Of a stretch of 64,000 nucleotides of DNA, positions 25,501 to 38,649 are shown piece after piece. The stretch's first letter is position 1, and each line of letters opens with the position of its first letter. A model generated the notes under the pieces. The model was not told the origin of the DNA and ran no database searches. It saw only the letters and a program-made list of their open reading frames with translations. Source of the DNA: Auanema rhodensis (lineage: Eukaryota > Nematoda > Chromadorea > Rhabditida > Rhabditidae); contig OZ059900.1 of assembly GCA_964057225.1 (NCBI GenBank), forward strand, positions 18,119,638-18,183,637, written 5' to 3'. The position numbers were made by a program, and so were the translations under genes.

Positions 25501-25994
25501 CACTTTCACGACAAAAAAACAGGGGTTAGAAAATTAAGGAAATTAGCATATTCTGAGGGCACGCCCTTTATGGCTAATATTGATTAAATCGATTTTTGTT
25601 CATATGAGTCGTCAAATGCAACGAATTTCAGCGTGTTACATACTAAAATGAAGCATTTCACATGCTGAACACTAGAAAAATACAAAAACACAGTATTTCC
25701 CATGAGAAATATTTTATTATGCTGGAAAACCAGTTTTTGGAAATTTCGCTGTAAACAAGGTTTTGACTTACGATTTCATGTGTTCAAACTCATGCAATGT
25801 CAATGAACACCTAGCTCAAAATTGTTCGTACAACGTCTGGTTCCACTTTCACGACAAAAAAACAGGGGTTAGAAAATTAAGGAAATTAGCATATTCTGAG
25901 GGCACGCCCCTTATGGCTAATATTGATTAAATCGATTTTTGTTCATATGAGTCGTCAAATGCAACGAATTTCAGCGTGTTACATACTAAAATTA
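22574..25994 (+). repeat. 20G-rich irregular block (10 monomers)
   Basis: 258T (22574); 20G+176C with GGCCAAT (22916); plain ending in 328C (23258); 20G+249A+258T with ATTTAGC and GCATGTT (23600); 20G+47A+176C+258T (23942); 20G+176C with AACATT (24284); plain ending in 328C (24626); 20G+176C+249A+258T (24968); 40T+176C+258T (25310); 8C ending in 341T (25652). Here 20G is combined with 249A or with 47T, combinations kept apart elsewhere. This looks like recombination inside the dimer family. Confidence 0.7.
25652..25994 (+). repeat. 343 bp monomer (single C insertion)
   Basis: Reads CAATGAACACCTAGC, with one inserted C near monomer position 157. It also carries 8C, 187G (GTCTGGTTCC) and 341T. 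It is the only length change in this part of the monomer. Confidence 0.85.
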
Positions 25995-28730
25995 AGCATT
26001 TTACATGCTGAACACTAGAAAAATACAAAAACACAGTAATACCCATGAGAAATATTTTATTATGCTGGAAAACCAGTTTTTGGAAATTTCGCTGTAAACA
26101 AGGTTTTGACTTACGATTTCATGTGTTCAAACTCATGCAATGTCAATGAAACCTAGCTCAAAATTGTTCGTACAACGTCTAGTTCCACTTTCACGACAAA
26201 AAAACAGGGGTTAGAAAATTAAGGAAATTAGCATATTCTGAGGGCACGCCCCTCATGGCTAATATTGATTAAATCGATTTTTGTTCATATGAGTCGTCAA
26301 ATGCAACGAATTTCAGCGTGTTACATACTAAAATGAAGCATTTTACATGCTGAACACTAGAAAAATACAAAAACACAGTATTTCCCATGAGAAATATTTT
26401 ATTATGCTGGAAAACCAGTTTTTGGAAATTTCGCTGTAAACAAGGTTTTGACTTACGATTTCATGTGTTCAAACTCATGCAATGTCAATGAAACCTAGCT
26501 CAAAATTGTTCGTACAACGTCTAGTTCCACTTTCACGACAAAAAAACAGGGGTTAGAAAATTAAGGAAATTAGCATATTCTGAGAGCACGCCCTTTATGG
26601 CTAATATTGATTAAATCGATTTTTGTTCATATGAGTCGTCAAATGCAACGAATTTCAGCGTGTTACATACTAAAATGAAGCATTTTACATGCTGAACGCT
26701 AGAAAAATACAAAAACACAGTATTACCCATGAGAAATATTTTATTATGCTGGAAAACCAGTTTTTGGAAATTTCGCTGTAAACAAGGTTTTGACTTACGA
26801 TTTCATGTGTTCAAACTCATGCAATGTCAATGAAACCTAGCTCAAAATTGTTCGTACAACGTCTAGTTCCACTTTCACGACAAAAAAACAGGGGTTAGAA
26901 AATTAAGGAAATTAGCATATTCTGAGGGCACGCCCCTTATGGCTAATATTGATTAAATCGATTTTTGTTCATATGAGTCGTCAAATGCAACGAATTTCAG
27001 CGTGTTACATACTAAAATGAAGCATTTTACATGCTGAACACTAGAAAAATACAAAAACACAGTATTTCCCATGAGAAATATTTTATTATGCTGGAAAACC
27101 AGTTTTTGGAAATTTCGCTGTAAACAAGGTTTTGACTTACGATTTCATGTGTTCAAACTCATGCAATGTCAATGAAACCTAGCTCAAAATTGTTCGTACA
27201 ACGTCTAGTTCCACTTTCACGACAAAAAAACAGGGGTTAGAAAATTAAGGAAATTAGCATATTCTGAGAGCACGCCCTTTATGGCTAATATTGATTAAAT
27301 CGATTTTTGTTCATATGAGTCGTCAAATGCAACGAATTTCAGCGTGTTACATACTAAAATGAAGCATTTTACATGCTGAACGCTAGAAAAATACAAAAAC
27401 ACAGTATTACCCATGAGAAATATTTTATTATGCTGGAAAACCAGTTTTTGGAAATTTCGCTGTAAACAAGGTTTTGACTTACGATTTCATGTGTTCAAAC
27501 TCATGCAATGTCAATGAAACCTAGCTCAAAATTGTTCCTACAACGTCTAGTTCCACTTTCACGACAAAAAAACAGGGGTTAGAAAATTAAGGAAATTAGC
27601 ATATTCTGAGGGCACGCCCCTTATGGCTAATATTGATTAAATCGATTTTTGTTCATATGAGTCGTCAAATGCAACGAATTTCAGCGTGTTACATACTAAA
27701 ATGAATCATTTTACATGCTGAACACTAGAAAAATACAAAAACACAGTATTTCCCATGAGAAATATTTTATTATGCTGGAAAACCAGTTTTTGGAAATTTC
27801 GCTGTAAACAAGGTTTTGACTTACGATTTCATGTGTTCAAACTCATGCAATGTCAATGAAACCTAGCTCAAAATTGTTCGTACAACGTCTAGTTCCACTT
27901 TCACGACAAAAAAACAGGGGTTAGAAAATTAAGGAAATTAGCATATTCTGAGAGCACGCCCTTTATGGCTAATATTGATTAAATCGATTTTTGTTCATAT
28001 GAGTCGTCAAATGCAACGAATTTCAGCGTGTTACATACTAAAATGAAGCATTTTACATGCTGAACGCTAGAAAAATACAAAAACACAGTATTACCCATGA
28101 GAAATATTTTATTATGCTGGAAAACCAGTTTTTGGAAATTTCGCTGTAAACAAGGTTTTGACTTACGATTTCATGTGTTCAAACTCATGCAATGTCAATG
28201 AAACCTAGCTCAAAATTGTTCCTACAACGTCTAGTTCCACTTTCACGACAAAAAAACAGGGGTTAGAAAAATAAGGAAATTAGCATATTCTGAGGGCACG
28301 CCCCTTATGGCTAATATTGATTAAATCGATTTTTGTTCATATGAGTCGTCAAATGCAACGAATTTCAGCGTGTTACATACTAAAATGAAGCATTTTGTAT
28401 GCTGAACACTAGAAAAATACAAAAACATAGTATTTCCCATGAGAAATATTTTATTATGCTGGAAAACCAGTTTTTGGAAATTTCGCTGTAAACAAGGTTT
28501 TGACTTACGATTTCATGTGTTCAAACTCATGCAATGTCAATGAAACCTAGCTCAAAATTGTTCGTACAACGTCTAGTTCCACTTTCACGACAAAAAAACA
28601 GGGGTTAGAAAATTAAGGAAATTAGCATATTCTGAGGGCACGCCCCTTATGGCTAATATTGATTAAATCGATTTTTGTTCATATGAGTCGTCAAATGCAA
28701 CGAATTTCAGCGTGTTACATACTAAAATAA
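25995..28730 (+). repeat. HOR family II, unit c (8-mer, 2736 bp)
   Basis: 45A/47A with 260C (25995); then three copies of the 249A+258T / 20G+47A dimer (26337-28388); then 9G/10T+40T ending in 341A (28389). It matches unit b, from which it lies 5473 bp away, but has one more dimer. The third dimer carries private marks (AATCATT at 27705; AAAATAAGG in the monomer at 28047). Confidence 0.85.
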
Positions 28731-31124
28731 AGCATTTTACATGCTGAACACTAGAAAAATACAAAAACACAGTATTTCCCATGAGAAATATTTTATTATG
28801 CTGGAAAACCAGTTTTTGGAAATTTCGCTGTAAACAAGGTTTTGACTTACGATTTCATGTGTTCAAACTCATGCAATGTCAATGAAACCTAGCTCAAAAT
28901 TGTTCGTACAACGTCTAGTTCCACTTTCACGACAAAAAAACAGGGGTTAGAAAATTAAGGAAATTAGCATATTCTGAGGGCACGCCCTTTATGGCTAATA
29001 TTGATTAAATCGATTTTTGTTCATATGAGTCGTCAAATGCAACGAATTTCAGCGTGTTACATACTAAAATGAAGCATTTTACATGCTGAACGCTAGAAAA
29101 ATACAAAAACACAGTATTACCCATGAGAAATATTTTATTATGCTGGAAAACCAGTTTTTGGAAATTTCGCTGTAAACAAGGTTTTGACTTACGATTTCAT
29201 GTGTTCAAACTCATGCAATGTCAATGAAACCTAGCTCAAAATTGTTCCTACAACGTCTAGTTCCACTTTCACGACAAAAAAACAGGGGTTAGAAAATTAA
29301 GGAAATTAGCATATTCTGAGGGCACGCCCCTTATGGCTAATATTGATTAAATCGATTTTTGTTCATATGAGTCGTCAAATGCAACGAATTTCAGCGTGTT
29401 ACATACTAAAATGAAGCATTTTACATGCTGAACACTAGAAAAATACAAAAACACAGTAATACCCATGAGAAATATTTTATTATGCTGGAAAACCAGTTTT
29501 TGGAAATTTCGCTGTAAACAAGGTTTTGACTTACGATTTCATGTGTTCAAACTCATGCAATGTCAATGAAACCTAGCTCAAAATTGTTCCTACAACGTCT
29601 AGTTCCACTTTCACGACAAAAAAACAGGGGTTAGAAAATTAAGGAAATTAGCATATTCTGAGGGCACGCCCTTTATGGCTAATATTGATTAAATCGATTT
29701 TTGTTCATATGAGTCGTCAAATGCAACGAATTTCAGCGTGTTACATACTAAAATGAAGCATTTCACATGCTGAACACTAGAAAAATACAAAAACACAGTA
29801 TTTCCCATGAGAAATATTTTATTATGCTGGAAAACCAGTTTTTGGAAATTTCGCTGTAAACAAGGTTTTGACTTACGATTTCATGTGTTCAAACTCATGC
29901 AATGTCAATGAAACCTAGCTCAAAATTGTTCCTACAACGTCTAGTTCCACTTTCACGACAAAAAAACAGGGGTTAGAAAATTAAGGAAATTAGCATATTC
30001 TGAGGGCACGCCCCTTATGGCTAATATTGATTAAATCGATTTTTGTTCATATGAGTCGTCAAATGCAACGAATTTCAGCGTGTTACATACTAAAATGAAG
30101 CATTTTACATGCTGAACACTAGAAAAATACAAAAACACAGTATTTCCCATGAGAAATATTTTATTATGCTGGAAAACCAGTTTTTGGAAATTTCGCTGTA
30201 AACAAGGTTTTGACTTACGATTTCATGTGTTCAAACTCATGCAATGTCAATGAAACCTAGCTCAAAATTGTTCGTACAACGTCTAGTTCCACTTTCACGA
30301 CAAAAAAACAGGGGTTAGAAAATTAAGGAAATTAGCATATTCTGAGGGCACGCCCCTTATGGCTAATATTGATTAAATCGATTTTTGTTCATATGAGTCG
30401 TCAAATGCAACGAATTTCAGCGTGTCACATACTAAAATGAAGCATTTTACATGCTGAACGCTAGAAAAATACAAAAACACAGTATTTCCCATGAGAAATA
30501 TTTTATTATGCTGGAAAACCAGTTTTTGGAAATTTCGCTGTAAACAAGGTTTTGACTTACGATTTCATGTGTTCAAACTCATGCAATGTCAATGAAACCT
30601 AGCTCAAAATTGTTCGTACAACGTCTAGTTCCACTTTCACGACAAAAAAACAGGGGTTAGAAAATTAAGGAATTTAGCATATTCTGAGAGCACGCCCTTT
30701 ATGGCTAATATTGATTAAATCGATTTTTGTTCATATGAGTCGTCAAATGCAACGAATTTCAGCATGTTACATACTAAAATGAAGCATTTTACATGCTGAA
30801 CGCTAGAAAAATACAAAAACACAGTATTACCCATGAGAAATATTTTATTATGCTGGAAAACCAGTTTTTGGAAATTTCGCTGTAAACAAGGTTTTGACTT
30901 ACGATTTCATGTGTTCAAACTCATGCAATGTCAATGAAACCTAGCTCAAAATTGTTCCTACAACGTCTAGTTCCACTTTCACGACAAAAAAACAGGGGTT
31001 AGAAAATTAAGGAAATTAGCATATTCTGAGGGCACGCCCCTTATGGCTAATATTGATTAAATCGATTTTTGTTCATATGAGTCGTCAAATGCAACGAATT
31101 TCAGCGTGTTACGTACTAAAATGA
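28731..31124 (+). repeat. Family II tail (7 monomers), partial copy of 22574-24283
   Basis: 258T (28731); 20G+47A+176C (29073); 45A/47A+176C+258T (29415); 8C+176C (29757); plain ending in 328C (30099); 20G+249A+258T with ATTTAGC and GCATGTT (30441); 20G+47A+176C ending in 331G (30783). The double private mark in the monomer at 30441 also occurs at 23600, 6841 bp earlier. The two blocks share both ends but differ in the middle by four monomers. Confidence 0.75.
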
Positions 31125-32834
31125 AGCATTTTACATGCTGAACACTAGAAAAATACAAAAACACAGTATTTCTCATGAGAAATATTTTATTATGCTGGAA
31201 AACCAGTTTTTGGAAATTTCGCTGTAAACAAGGTTTTGACTTACGATTTCATGTGTTCAAACTCATGCAATGTCAATGAAACCTAGCTCAAAATTGTTCC
31301 TACAACGTCTAGTTCCACTTTCACGACAAAAAAACAGGGGTTAGAAAATTAAGGAAATTAGCATATTCTGAGGGCACGCCCCTTATGGCTAATATTGATT
31401 AAATCGATTTTTGTTCATATGAGTCGTCAAATGCAACGAATTTCAGCGTGTTACATACTAAAATGAAGCATTTTACATGCTGAACACTAGAAAAATACAA
31501 AAACACAGTATTTCCCATGAGAAATATTTTATTATGCTGGAAAACCAGTTTTTGGAAATTTCGCTGTAAACAAGGTTTTGACTTACGATTTCATGTGTTC
31601 AAACTCATGCAATGTCAATGAAACCTAGCTCAAAATTGTTCGTACAACGTCTAGTTCCACTTTCACGACAAAAAAACAGGGGTTAGAAAATTAAGGAAAT
31701 TAGCATATTCTGAGGGCACGCCCCTTATGGCTAATATTGATTAAATCGATTTTTGTTCATATGAGTCGTCAAATGCAACGAATTTCAGCGTGTTACGTAC
31801 TAAAATGAAGCATTTTACATGCTGAACACTAGAAAAATACAAAAACACAGTATTTCTCATGAGAAATATTTTATTATGCTGGAAAACCAGTTTTTGGAAA
31901 TTTCGCTGTAAACAAGGTTTTGACTTACGATTTCATGTGTTCAAACTCATGCAATGTCAATGAAACCTAGCTCAAAATTGTTCCTACAACGTCTAGTTCC
32001 ACTTTCACGACAAAAAAACAGGGGTTAGAAAATTAAGGAAATTAGCATATTCTGAGGGCACGCCCTTTATGGCTAATATTGATTAAATCGATTTTTGTTC
32101 ATATGAGTCGTCAAATGCAACGAATTTCAGCGTGTTACATACTAAAATGAAGCATTTTACATGCTGAACACTAGAAAAATACAAAAACACAGTATTTCCC
32201 ATGAGAAATATTTTATTATGCTGGAAAACCAGTTTTTGGAAATTTCGCTGTAAACAAGGTTTTGACTTACGATTTCATGTGTTCAAACTCATGCAATGTC
32301 AATGAAACCTAGCTCAAAATTGTTCCTACAACGTCTAGTTCCACTTTCACGACAAAAAAACAGGGGTTAGAAAATTAAGGAAATTAGCATATTCTGAGGG
32401 CACGCCCCTTATGGCTAATATTGATTAAATCGATTTTTGTTCATATGAGTCGTCAAATGCAACGAATTTCAGCGTGTTACGTACTAAAATGAAGCATTTT
32501 ACATGCTGAACACTAGAAAAATACAAAAACACAGTATTTCTCATGAGAAATATTTTATTATGCTGGAAAACCAGTTTTTGGAAATTTCGCTGTAAACAAG
32601 GTTTTGACTTACGATTTCATGTGTTCAAACTCATGCAATGTCAATGAAACCTAGCTCAAAATTGTTCCTACAACGTCTAGTTCCACTTTCACGACAAAAA
32701 AACAGGGGTTAGAAAATTAAGGAAATTAGCATATTCTGAGGGCACGCCCTTTATGGCTAATATTGATTAAATCGATTTTTGTTCATATGAGTCGTCAAAT
32801 GCAACGAATTTCAGCGTGTTACATACTAAAATGA
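31125..32834 (+). repeat. Dimer ladder marked by TTTCTCATG (684 bp period)
   Basis: Monomers at 31125, 31809 and 32493 carry T for C just before CATG (monomer position 49), a change seen nowhere else. Each is preceded by a monomer ending in 331G (GTTACGTAC). The marks are exactly 684 bp apart, so this is a dimer in about 2.5 copies. The dimers are not identical: 176 and 258 vary between copies. Confidence 0.8.
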
Positions 32835-34544
32835 AGCATTTTACATGCTGAACACTAGAAAAATACAAAAACACAGTATTTCCCATGAGAAATATTTTAT
32901 TATGCTGGAAAACCAGTTTTTGGAAATTTCGCTGTAAACAAGGTTTTGACTTACGATTTCATGTGTTCAAACTCATGCAATGTCAATGAAACCTAGCTCA
33001 AAATTGTTCGTACAACGTCTAGTTCCACTTTCACGACAAAAAAACAGGGGTTAGAAAATTAAGGAAATTAGCATATTCTGAGGGCACGCCCCTTATGGCT
33101 AATATTGATTAAATCGATTTTTGTTCATATGAGTCGTCAAATGCAACGAATTTCAGCGTGTTACATACTAAAATGAAGCATTTTACATGCTGAACACTAG
33201 AAAAATACAAAAACACAGTATTTCCCATGAGAATAATTTTATTATGCTGGAAAACCAGTTTTTGGAAATTTCGCTGTAAACAAGGTTTTGACTTACGATT
33301 TCATGTGTTCAAACTCATGCAATGTCAATGAAACCTAGCTCAAAATTGTTCGTACAACGTCTAGTTCCACTTTCACGACAAAAAAACAGGGGTTAGAAAA
33401 TTAAGGAAATTAGCATATTCTGAGGGCACGCCCCTTATGGCTAATATTGATTAAATCGATTTTTGTTCATATGAGTCGTCAAATGCAACGAATTTCAGCG
33501 TGTTACATACTAAAATGAAGCATTTTACATGCTGAACACTAGAAAAATACAAAAACACAGTATTTCCCATGAGAAATATTTTATTATGCTGGAAAACCAG
33601 TTTTTGGAAATTTCGCTGTAAACAAGGTTTTGACTTACGATTTCATGTGTTCAAACTCATGCAATGTCAATGAAACCTAGCTCAAAATTGTTCGTACAAC
33701 GACTAGTTCCACTTTCACGACAAAAAAACAGGGGTTAGAAAATTAAGGAAATTAGCATATTCTGAGGGCACGCCCCTTATGGCTAATATTGATTAAATCG
33801 ATTTTTGTTCATATGAGTCGTCAAATGCAACGAATTTCAGCGTGTTACATACTAAAATGAAGCATTTTACATGCTGAACACTAGAAAAATACAAAAACAC
33901 AGTATTTCCCATGAGAAATATTTTATTATGCTGGAAAACCAGTTTTTGAAAATTTCGCTGTAAACAAGGTTTTGACTTACGATTTCATGTGTTCAAACTC
34001 ATGCAATGTCAATGAAACCTAGCTCAAAATTGTTCCTACAACGTCTAGTTCCACTTTCACGACAAAAAAACAGGGGTTAGAAAATTAAGGAAATTAGCAT
34101 ATTCTGAGGGCACGCCCCTTATGGCTAATATTGATTAAATCGATTTTTGTTCATATGAGTCGTCAAATGCAACGAATTTCAGCGTGTTACATACTAAAAT
34201 GAAGCATTTTACATGCTGAACACTAGAAAAATACAAAAACACAGTATTTCCCATGAGAAATATTTTATTATGCTGGAAAACCAGTTTTTGGAAATTTCGC
34301 TGTAAACAAGGTTTTGACTTACGATTTCATGTGTTCAAACTCATGCAATGTCAATGAAACCTAGCTCAAAATTGTTCGTACAACGTCTAGTTCCACTTTC
34401 ACGACAAAAAAACAGGGGTTAGAAAATTAAGTATATTAGCATATTCTGAGGGCACGCCCCTTATGGCTAATATTGATTAAATCGATTTTTGTTCATATGA
34501 GTCGTCAAATGCAACGAATTTCAGCGTGTTACATACTAAAATGA
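32835..34544 (+). repeat. First appearance of hexamer-family monomers
   Basis: Plain (32835); 58T/59A (33177); 184A (33519); 89A+176C (33861); plain with private AAGTATATT (34203). The 58T/59A, 184A, 89A order is the core of the hexamer repeated at 38650-42753. The 58T/59A monomer here lacks 198T, unlike all later ones. Confidence 0.75.
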
Positions 34545-37500
34545 AGCATTTCACATGCTGAACACTAGAAAAATACAAAAACACAGTATTTCCCATGAGA
34601 AATATTTTATTATGCTGGAAAACCAGTTTTTGGAAATTTCGCTGTAAACAAGGTTTTGACTTACGATTTCATGTGTTCAAACTCATGCAATGTCAATGAA
34701 ACCTAGCTCAAAATTGTTCGTACAACGTCTAGTTCCACTTTCACGACAAAAAAACAGGGGTTAGAAAATTAAGGAAATTAGCATATTCTGAGGGCACGCC
34801 CCCTTATGGCTAATATTGATTAAATCGATTTTTGTTCATATGAGTCGTCAAATGCAACGAATTTCAGCGTGTTACATACTAAAATGAAGCATTTTACATG
34901 CTGAACACTAGAAAAATACAAAAACACAGTATTTCCCATGAGAAATATTTTATTATGCTGGAAAACCAGTTTTTGGAAATTTCGCTGTAAACAAGGTTTT
35001 GACTTACGATTTCATGTGTTTAAACTCATGCAATGTCAATGAAACCTAGCTCAAAATTGTTAATACAATGTCTAGTTCCACTTTCACGACAAAAAAACAG
35101 GGGTTAGAAAATTAAGGAAATTAGCATATTCTGAGGGCACGCCCCTTATGGCTAATATTGATTAAATCGATTTTTGTTCATATGAGTCGTCAAATGCAAC
35201 GAATTTCAGCGTGTTACATACTAAAATGAAGCATTTTACATGCTGAACACTAGAAAAATACAAAAACACAGTATTTCCCATGAGAAATATTTTATTATGC
35301 TGGAAAACCAGTTTTTGGAAATTTCGCTGTAAACAAGGTTTTGACTTACGATTTCATGTGTTCAAACTCATGCAATGTCAATGAAACCTAGCTCAAAATT
35401 GTTCCTACAACGTCTAGTTCCACTTTCACGACAAAAAAACAGGGGTTAGAAAATTAAGGAAATTAGCATATTCTGAGGGCACGCCCCTTATGGCTAATAT
35501 TGATTAAATCGATTTTTGTTCATATGAGTCGTCAAATGCAACGAATTTCAGCGTGTTACATACTAAAATGAAGCATTTTACATGCTGAACACTAGAAAAA
35601 TACAAAAACACAGTATTTCCCATGAGAAATATTTTATTATGCTGGAAAACCAGTTTTTGGAAATTTCGCTGTAAACAAGGTTTTGACTTACGATTTCATG
35701 TGTTCAAACTCATGCAATGTCAATGAAACCTAGCTCAAAATTGTTCCTACAACGTCTAGTTCCACTTTCACGACAAAAAAACAGGGGTTAGAAAATTAAG
35801 GAAATTAGCATATTCTGAGGGCACGCCCTTTATGGCTAATATTGATTAAATCGATTTTTGTTCATATGAGTCGTCAAATGCAACGAATTTCAGCGTGTTA
35901 CATACTAAAATGAAGCATTTCACATGCTGAACACTAGAAAAATACAAAAACACAGTATTTCCCATGAGAAATATTTTATTATGCTGGAAAACCAGTTTTT
36001 GGAAATTTCGCTGTAAACAAGGTTTTGACTTACGATTTCATGTGTTCAAACTCATGCAATGTCAATGAAACCTAGCTCAAAATTGTTCGTACAACGTCTA
36101 GTTCCACTTTCACGACAAAAAAACAGGGGTTAGAAAATTAAGGAAATTAGCATATTCTGAGGGCACGCCCCTTATGGCTAATATTGATTAAATCGATTTT
36201 TGTTCATATGAGTCGTCAAATGCAACGAATTTCAGCGTGTTACATACTAAAATGAAGCATTTTACATGCTGAACACTAGAAAAATACAAAAACACAGTAA
36301 TACCCATGAGAAATATTTTATTATGCTGGAAAACCAGTTTTTGGAAATTTCGCTGTAAACAAGGTTTTGACTTACGATTTCATGTGTTCAAACTCATGCA
36401 ATGTCAATGAAACCTAGCTCAAAATTGTTCCTACAACGTCTAGTTCCACTTTCACGACAAAAAAACAGGGGTTAGAAAATTAAGGAAATTAGCATATTCT
36501 GAGGGCACGCCCTTTATGGCTAATATTGATTAAATCGATTTTTGTTCATATGAGTCGTCAAATGCAACGAATTTCAGCGTGTTACATACTAAAATGAAGC
36601 ATTTCACATGCTGAACACTAGAAAAATACAAAAACACAGTATTTCCCATGAGAAATATTTTATTATGCTGGAAAACCAGTTTTTGGAAATTTCGCTGTAA
36701 ACAAGGTTTTGACTTACGATTTCATGTGTTCAAACTCATGCAATGTCAATGAAACCTAGCTCAAAATTGTTCGTACAACGTCTAGTTCCACTTTCACGAC
36801 AAAAAAACAGGGGTTAGAAAATTAAGGAAATTAGCATATTCTGAGGGCACGCCCCTTATGGCTAATATTGATTAAATCGATTTTTGTTCATATGAGTCGT
36901 CAAATGCAACGAATTTCAGCGTGTTACATACTAAAATGAAGCATTTTACATGCTGAACACTAGAAAAATACAAAAACACAGTAATACCCATGAGAAATAT
37001 TTTATTATGCTGGAAAACCAGTTTTTGGAAATTTCGCTGTAAACAAGGTTTTGACTTACGATTTCATGTGTTCAAACTCATGCAATGTCAATGAAACCCA
37101 GCTCAAAATTGTTCGTACAACGTCTAGTTCCACTTTCACGACAAAAAAACAGGGGTTAGAAAATTAAGGAAATTAGCATATTCTGAGGGCACGCCCCTTA
37201 TGGCTAATATTGATTAAATCGATTTTTGTTCATATGAGTCGTCAAATGCAACGAATTTCAGCGTGTTACATACTAAAATGAAGCATTTTACATGCTGAAC
37301 ACTAGAAAAATACAAAAACACAGTAATACCCATGAGAAATATTTTATTATGCTGGAAAACCAGTTTTTGGAAATTTCGCTGTAAACAAGGTTTTGACTTA
37401 CGATTTCATGTGTTCAAACTCATGCAATGTCAATGAAACCTAGCTCAAAATTGTTAATACAATGTCTAGTTCCACTTTCAGGACAAAAAAACAGGGGTTA

Positions 37501-38649
37501 GAAAATTAAGGAAATTAGCATATTCTGAGGGCACGCCCTTTATGGCTAATATTGATTAAATCGATTTTTGTTCATATGAGTCGTCAAATGCAACGAATTT
37601 CAGCGTGTTACATACTAAAATGAAGCATTTTACATGCTGAACACTAGAAAAATACAAAAACACAGTATTTCCCATGAGAAATATTTTATTATGCTGGAAA
37701 ACCAGTTTTTGGAAATTTCGCTGTAAACAAGGTTTTGACTTACGATTTCATGTGTTCAAACTCATGCAATGTCAATGAAACCTAGCTCAAAATTGTTCGT
37801 ACAACGTCTAGTTCCACTTTCACGACTAAAAAACAGGGGTTAGAAAATTAAGGAAATTAGCATATTCTGAGGGCACGCCCCTTATGGCTAATATTGATTA
37901 AATCGATTTTTGTTCATATGAGTCGTCAAATGCAACGAATTTCAGCGTGTTACATACTAAAATGAAGCATTTTACATGCTGAACACTAGAAAAATACAAA
38001 AACACAGTATTTCCCATGAGAAATATTTTATTATGCTGGAAAACCAGTTTTTGGAAATTTCGCTGTAAACAAGGTTTTGACTTACGATTTCATGTGTTCA
38101 AACTCATGCAATGTCAATGAAACCTAGCTCAAAATTGTTCGTACAACGTCTAGTTCCACTTTCACGACTAAAAAACAGGGGTTAGAAAATTAAGGAAATT
38201 AGCATATTCTGAGGGCACGCCCCTTATGGCTAATATTGATTAAATCGATTTTTGTTCATATGAGTCGTCAAATGCAACGAATTTCAGCGTGTTACATACT
38301 AAAATGAAGCATTTTACATGCTGAACACTAGAAAAATACAAAAACACAGTATTTCCCATGAGAATTATTTTATTATGCTGGAAAACCAGTTTTTGGAAAT
38401 TTCGCTGTAAACAAGGATTTGACTTACGATTTCATGTGTTCAAACTCATGCAATGTCAATGAAACCTAGCTCAAAATTGTTCGTACAACGTCTAGTTCCA
38501 CTTTCACGACAAAAAAACAGGGGTTAGAAAATTAAGGAAATTAGCATATTCTGAGGGCACGCCCCTTATGGCTAATATTGATTAAATCGATTTTTGTTCA
38601 TATGAGTCGTCAAATGCAACGAATTTCAGCGTGTTACATACTAAAATGA
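34545..38649 (+). repeat. Mosaic block (12 monomers)
   Basis: 8C with extra C (34545, 343 bp); 134T+175A/176A/182T (34888); 176C (35230); 176C+258T (35572); 8C (35914); 45A/47A+176C+258T (36256); 8C (36598); 45A/47A+160C (36940); 45A/47A+175A/176A/182T+258T with private CAGGAC (37282); two 204T monomers (37624, 37966); one with GAATTATTT and AAGGATTT (38308). Alleles typical of family I and of the 44806-62934 region occur together, as expected of exchange between families. The two adjacent 204T monomers look like a fresh single-monomer duplication. Confidence 0.7.

Noticed and set aside
17787-25994. Frame-changing indels at 17787-18127 and 25652-25994 as rearrangement breakpoints
   Set aside because: Each is a single-base change inside an otherwise normal monomer; flanking monomers keep phase and family order.
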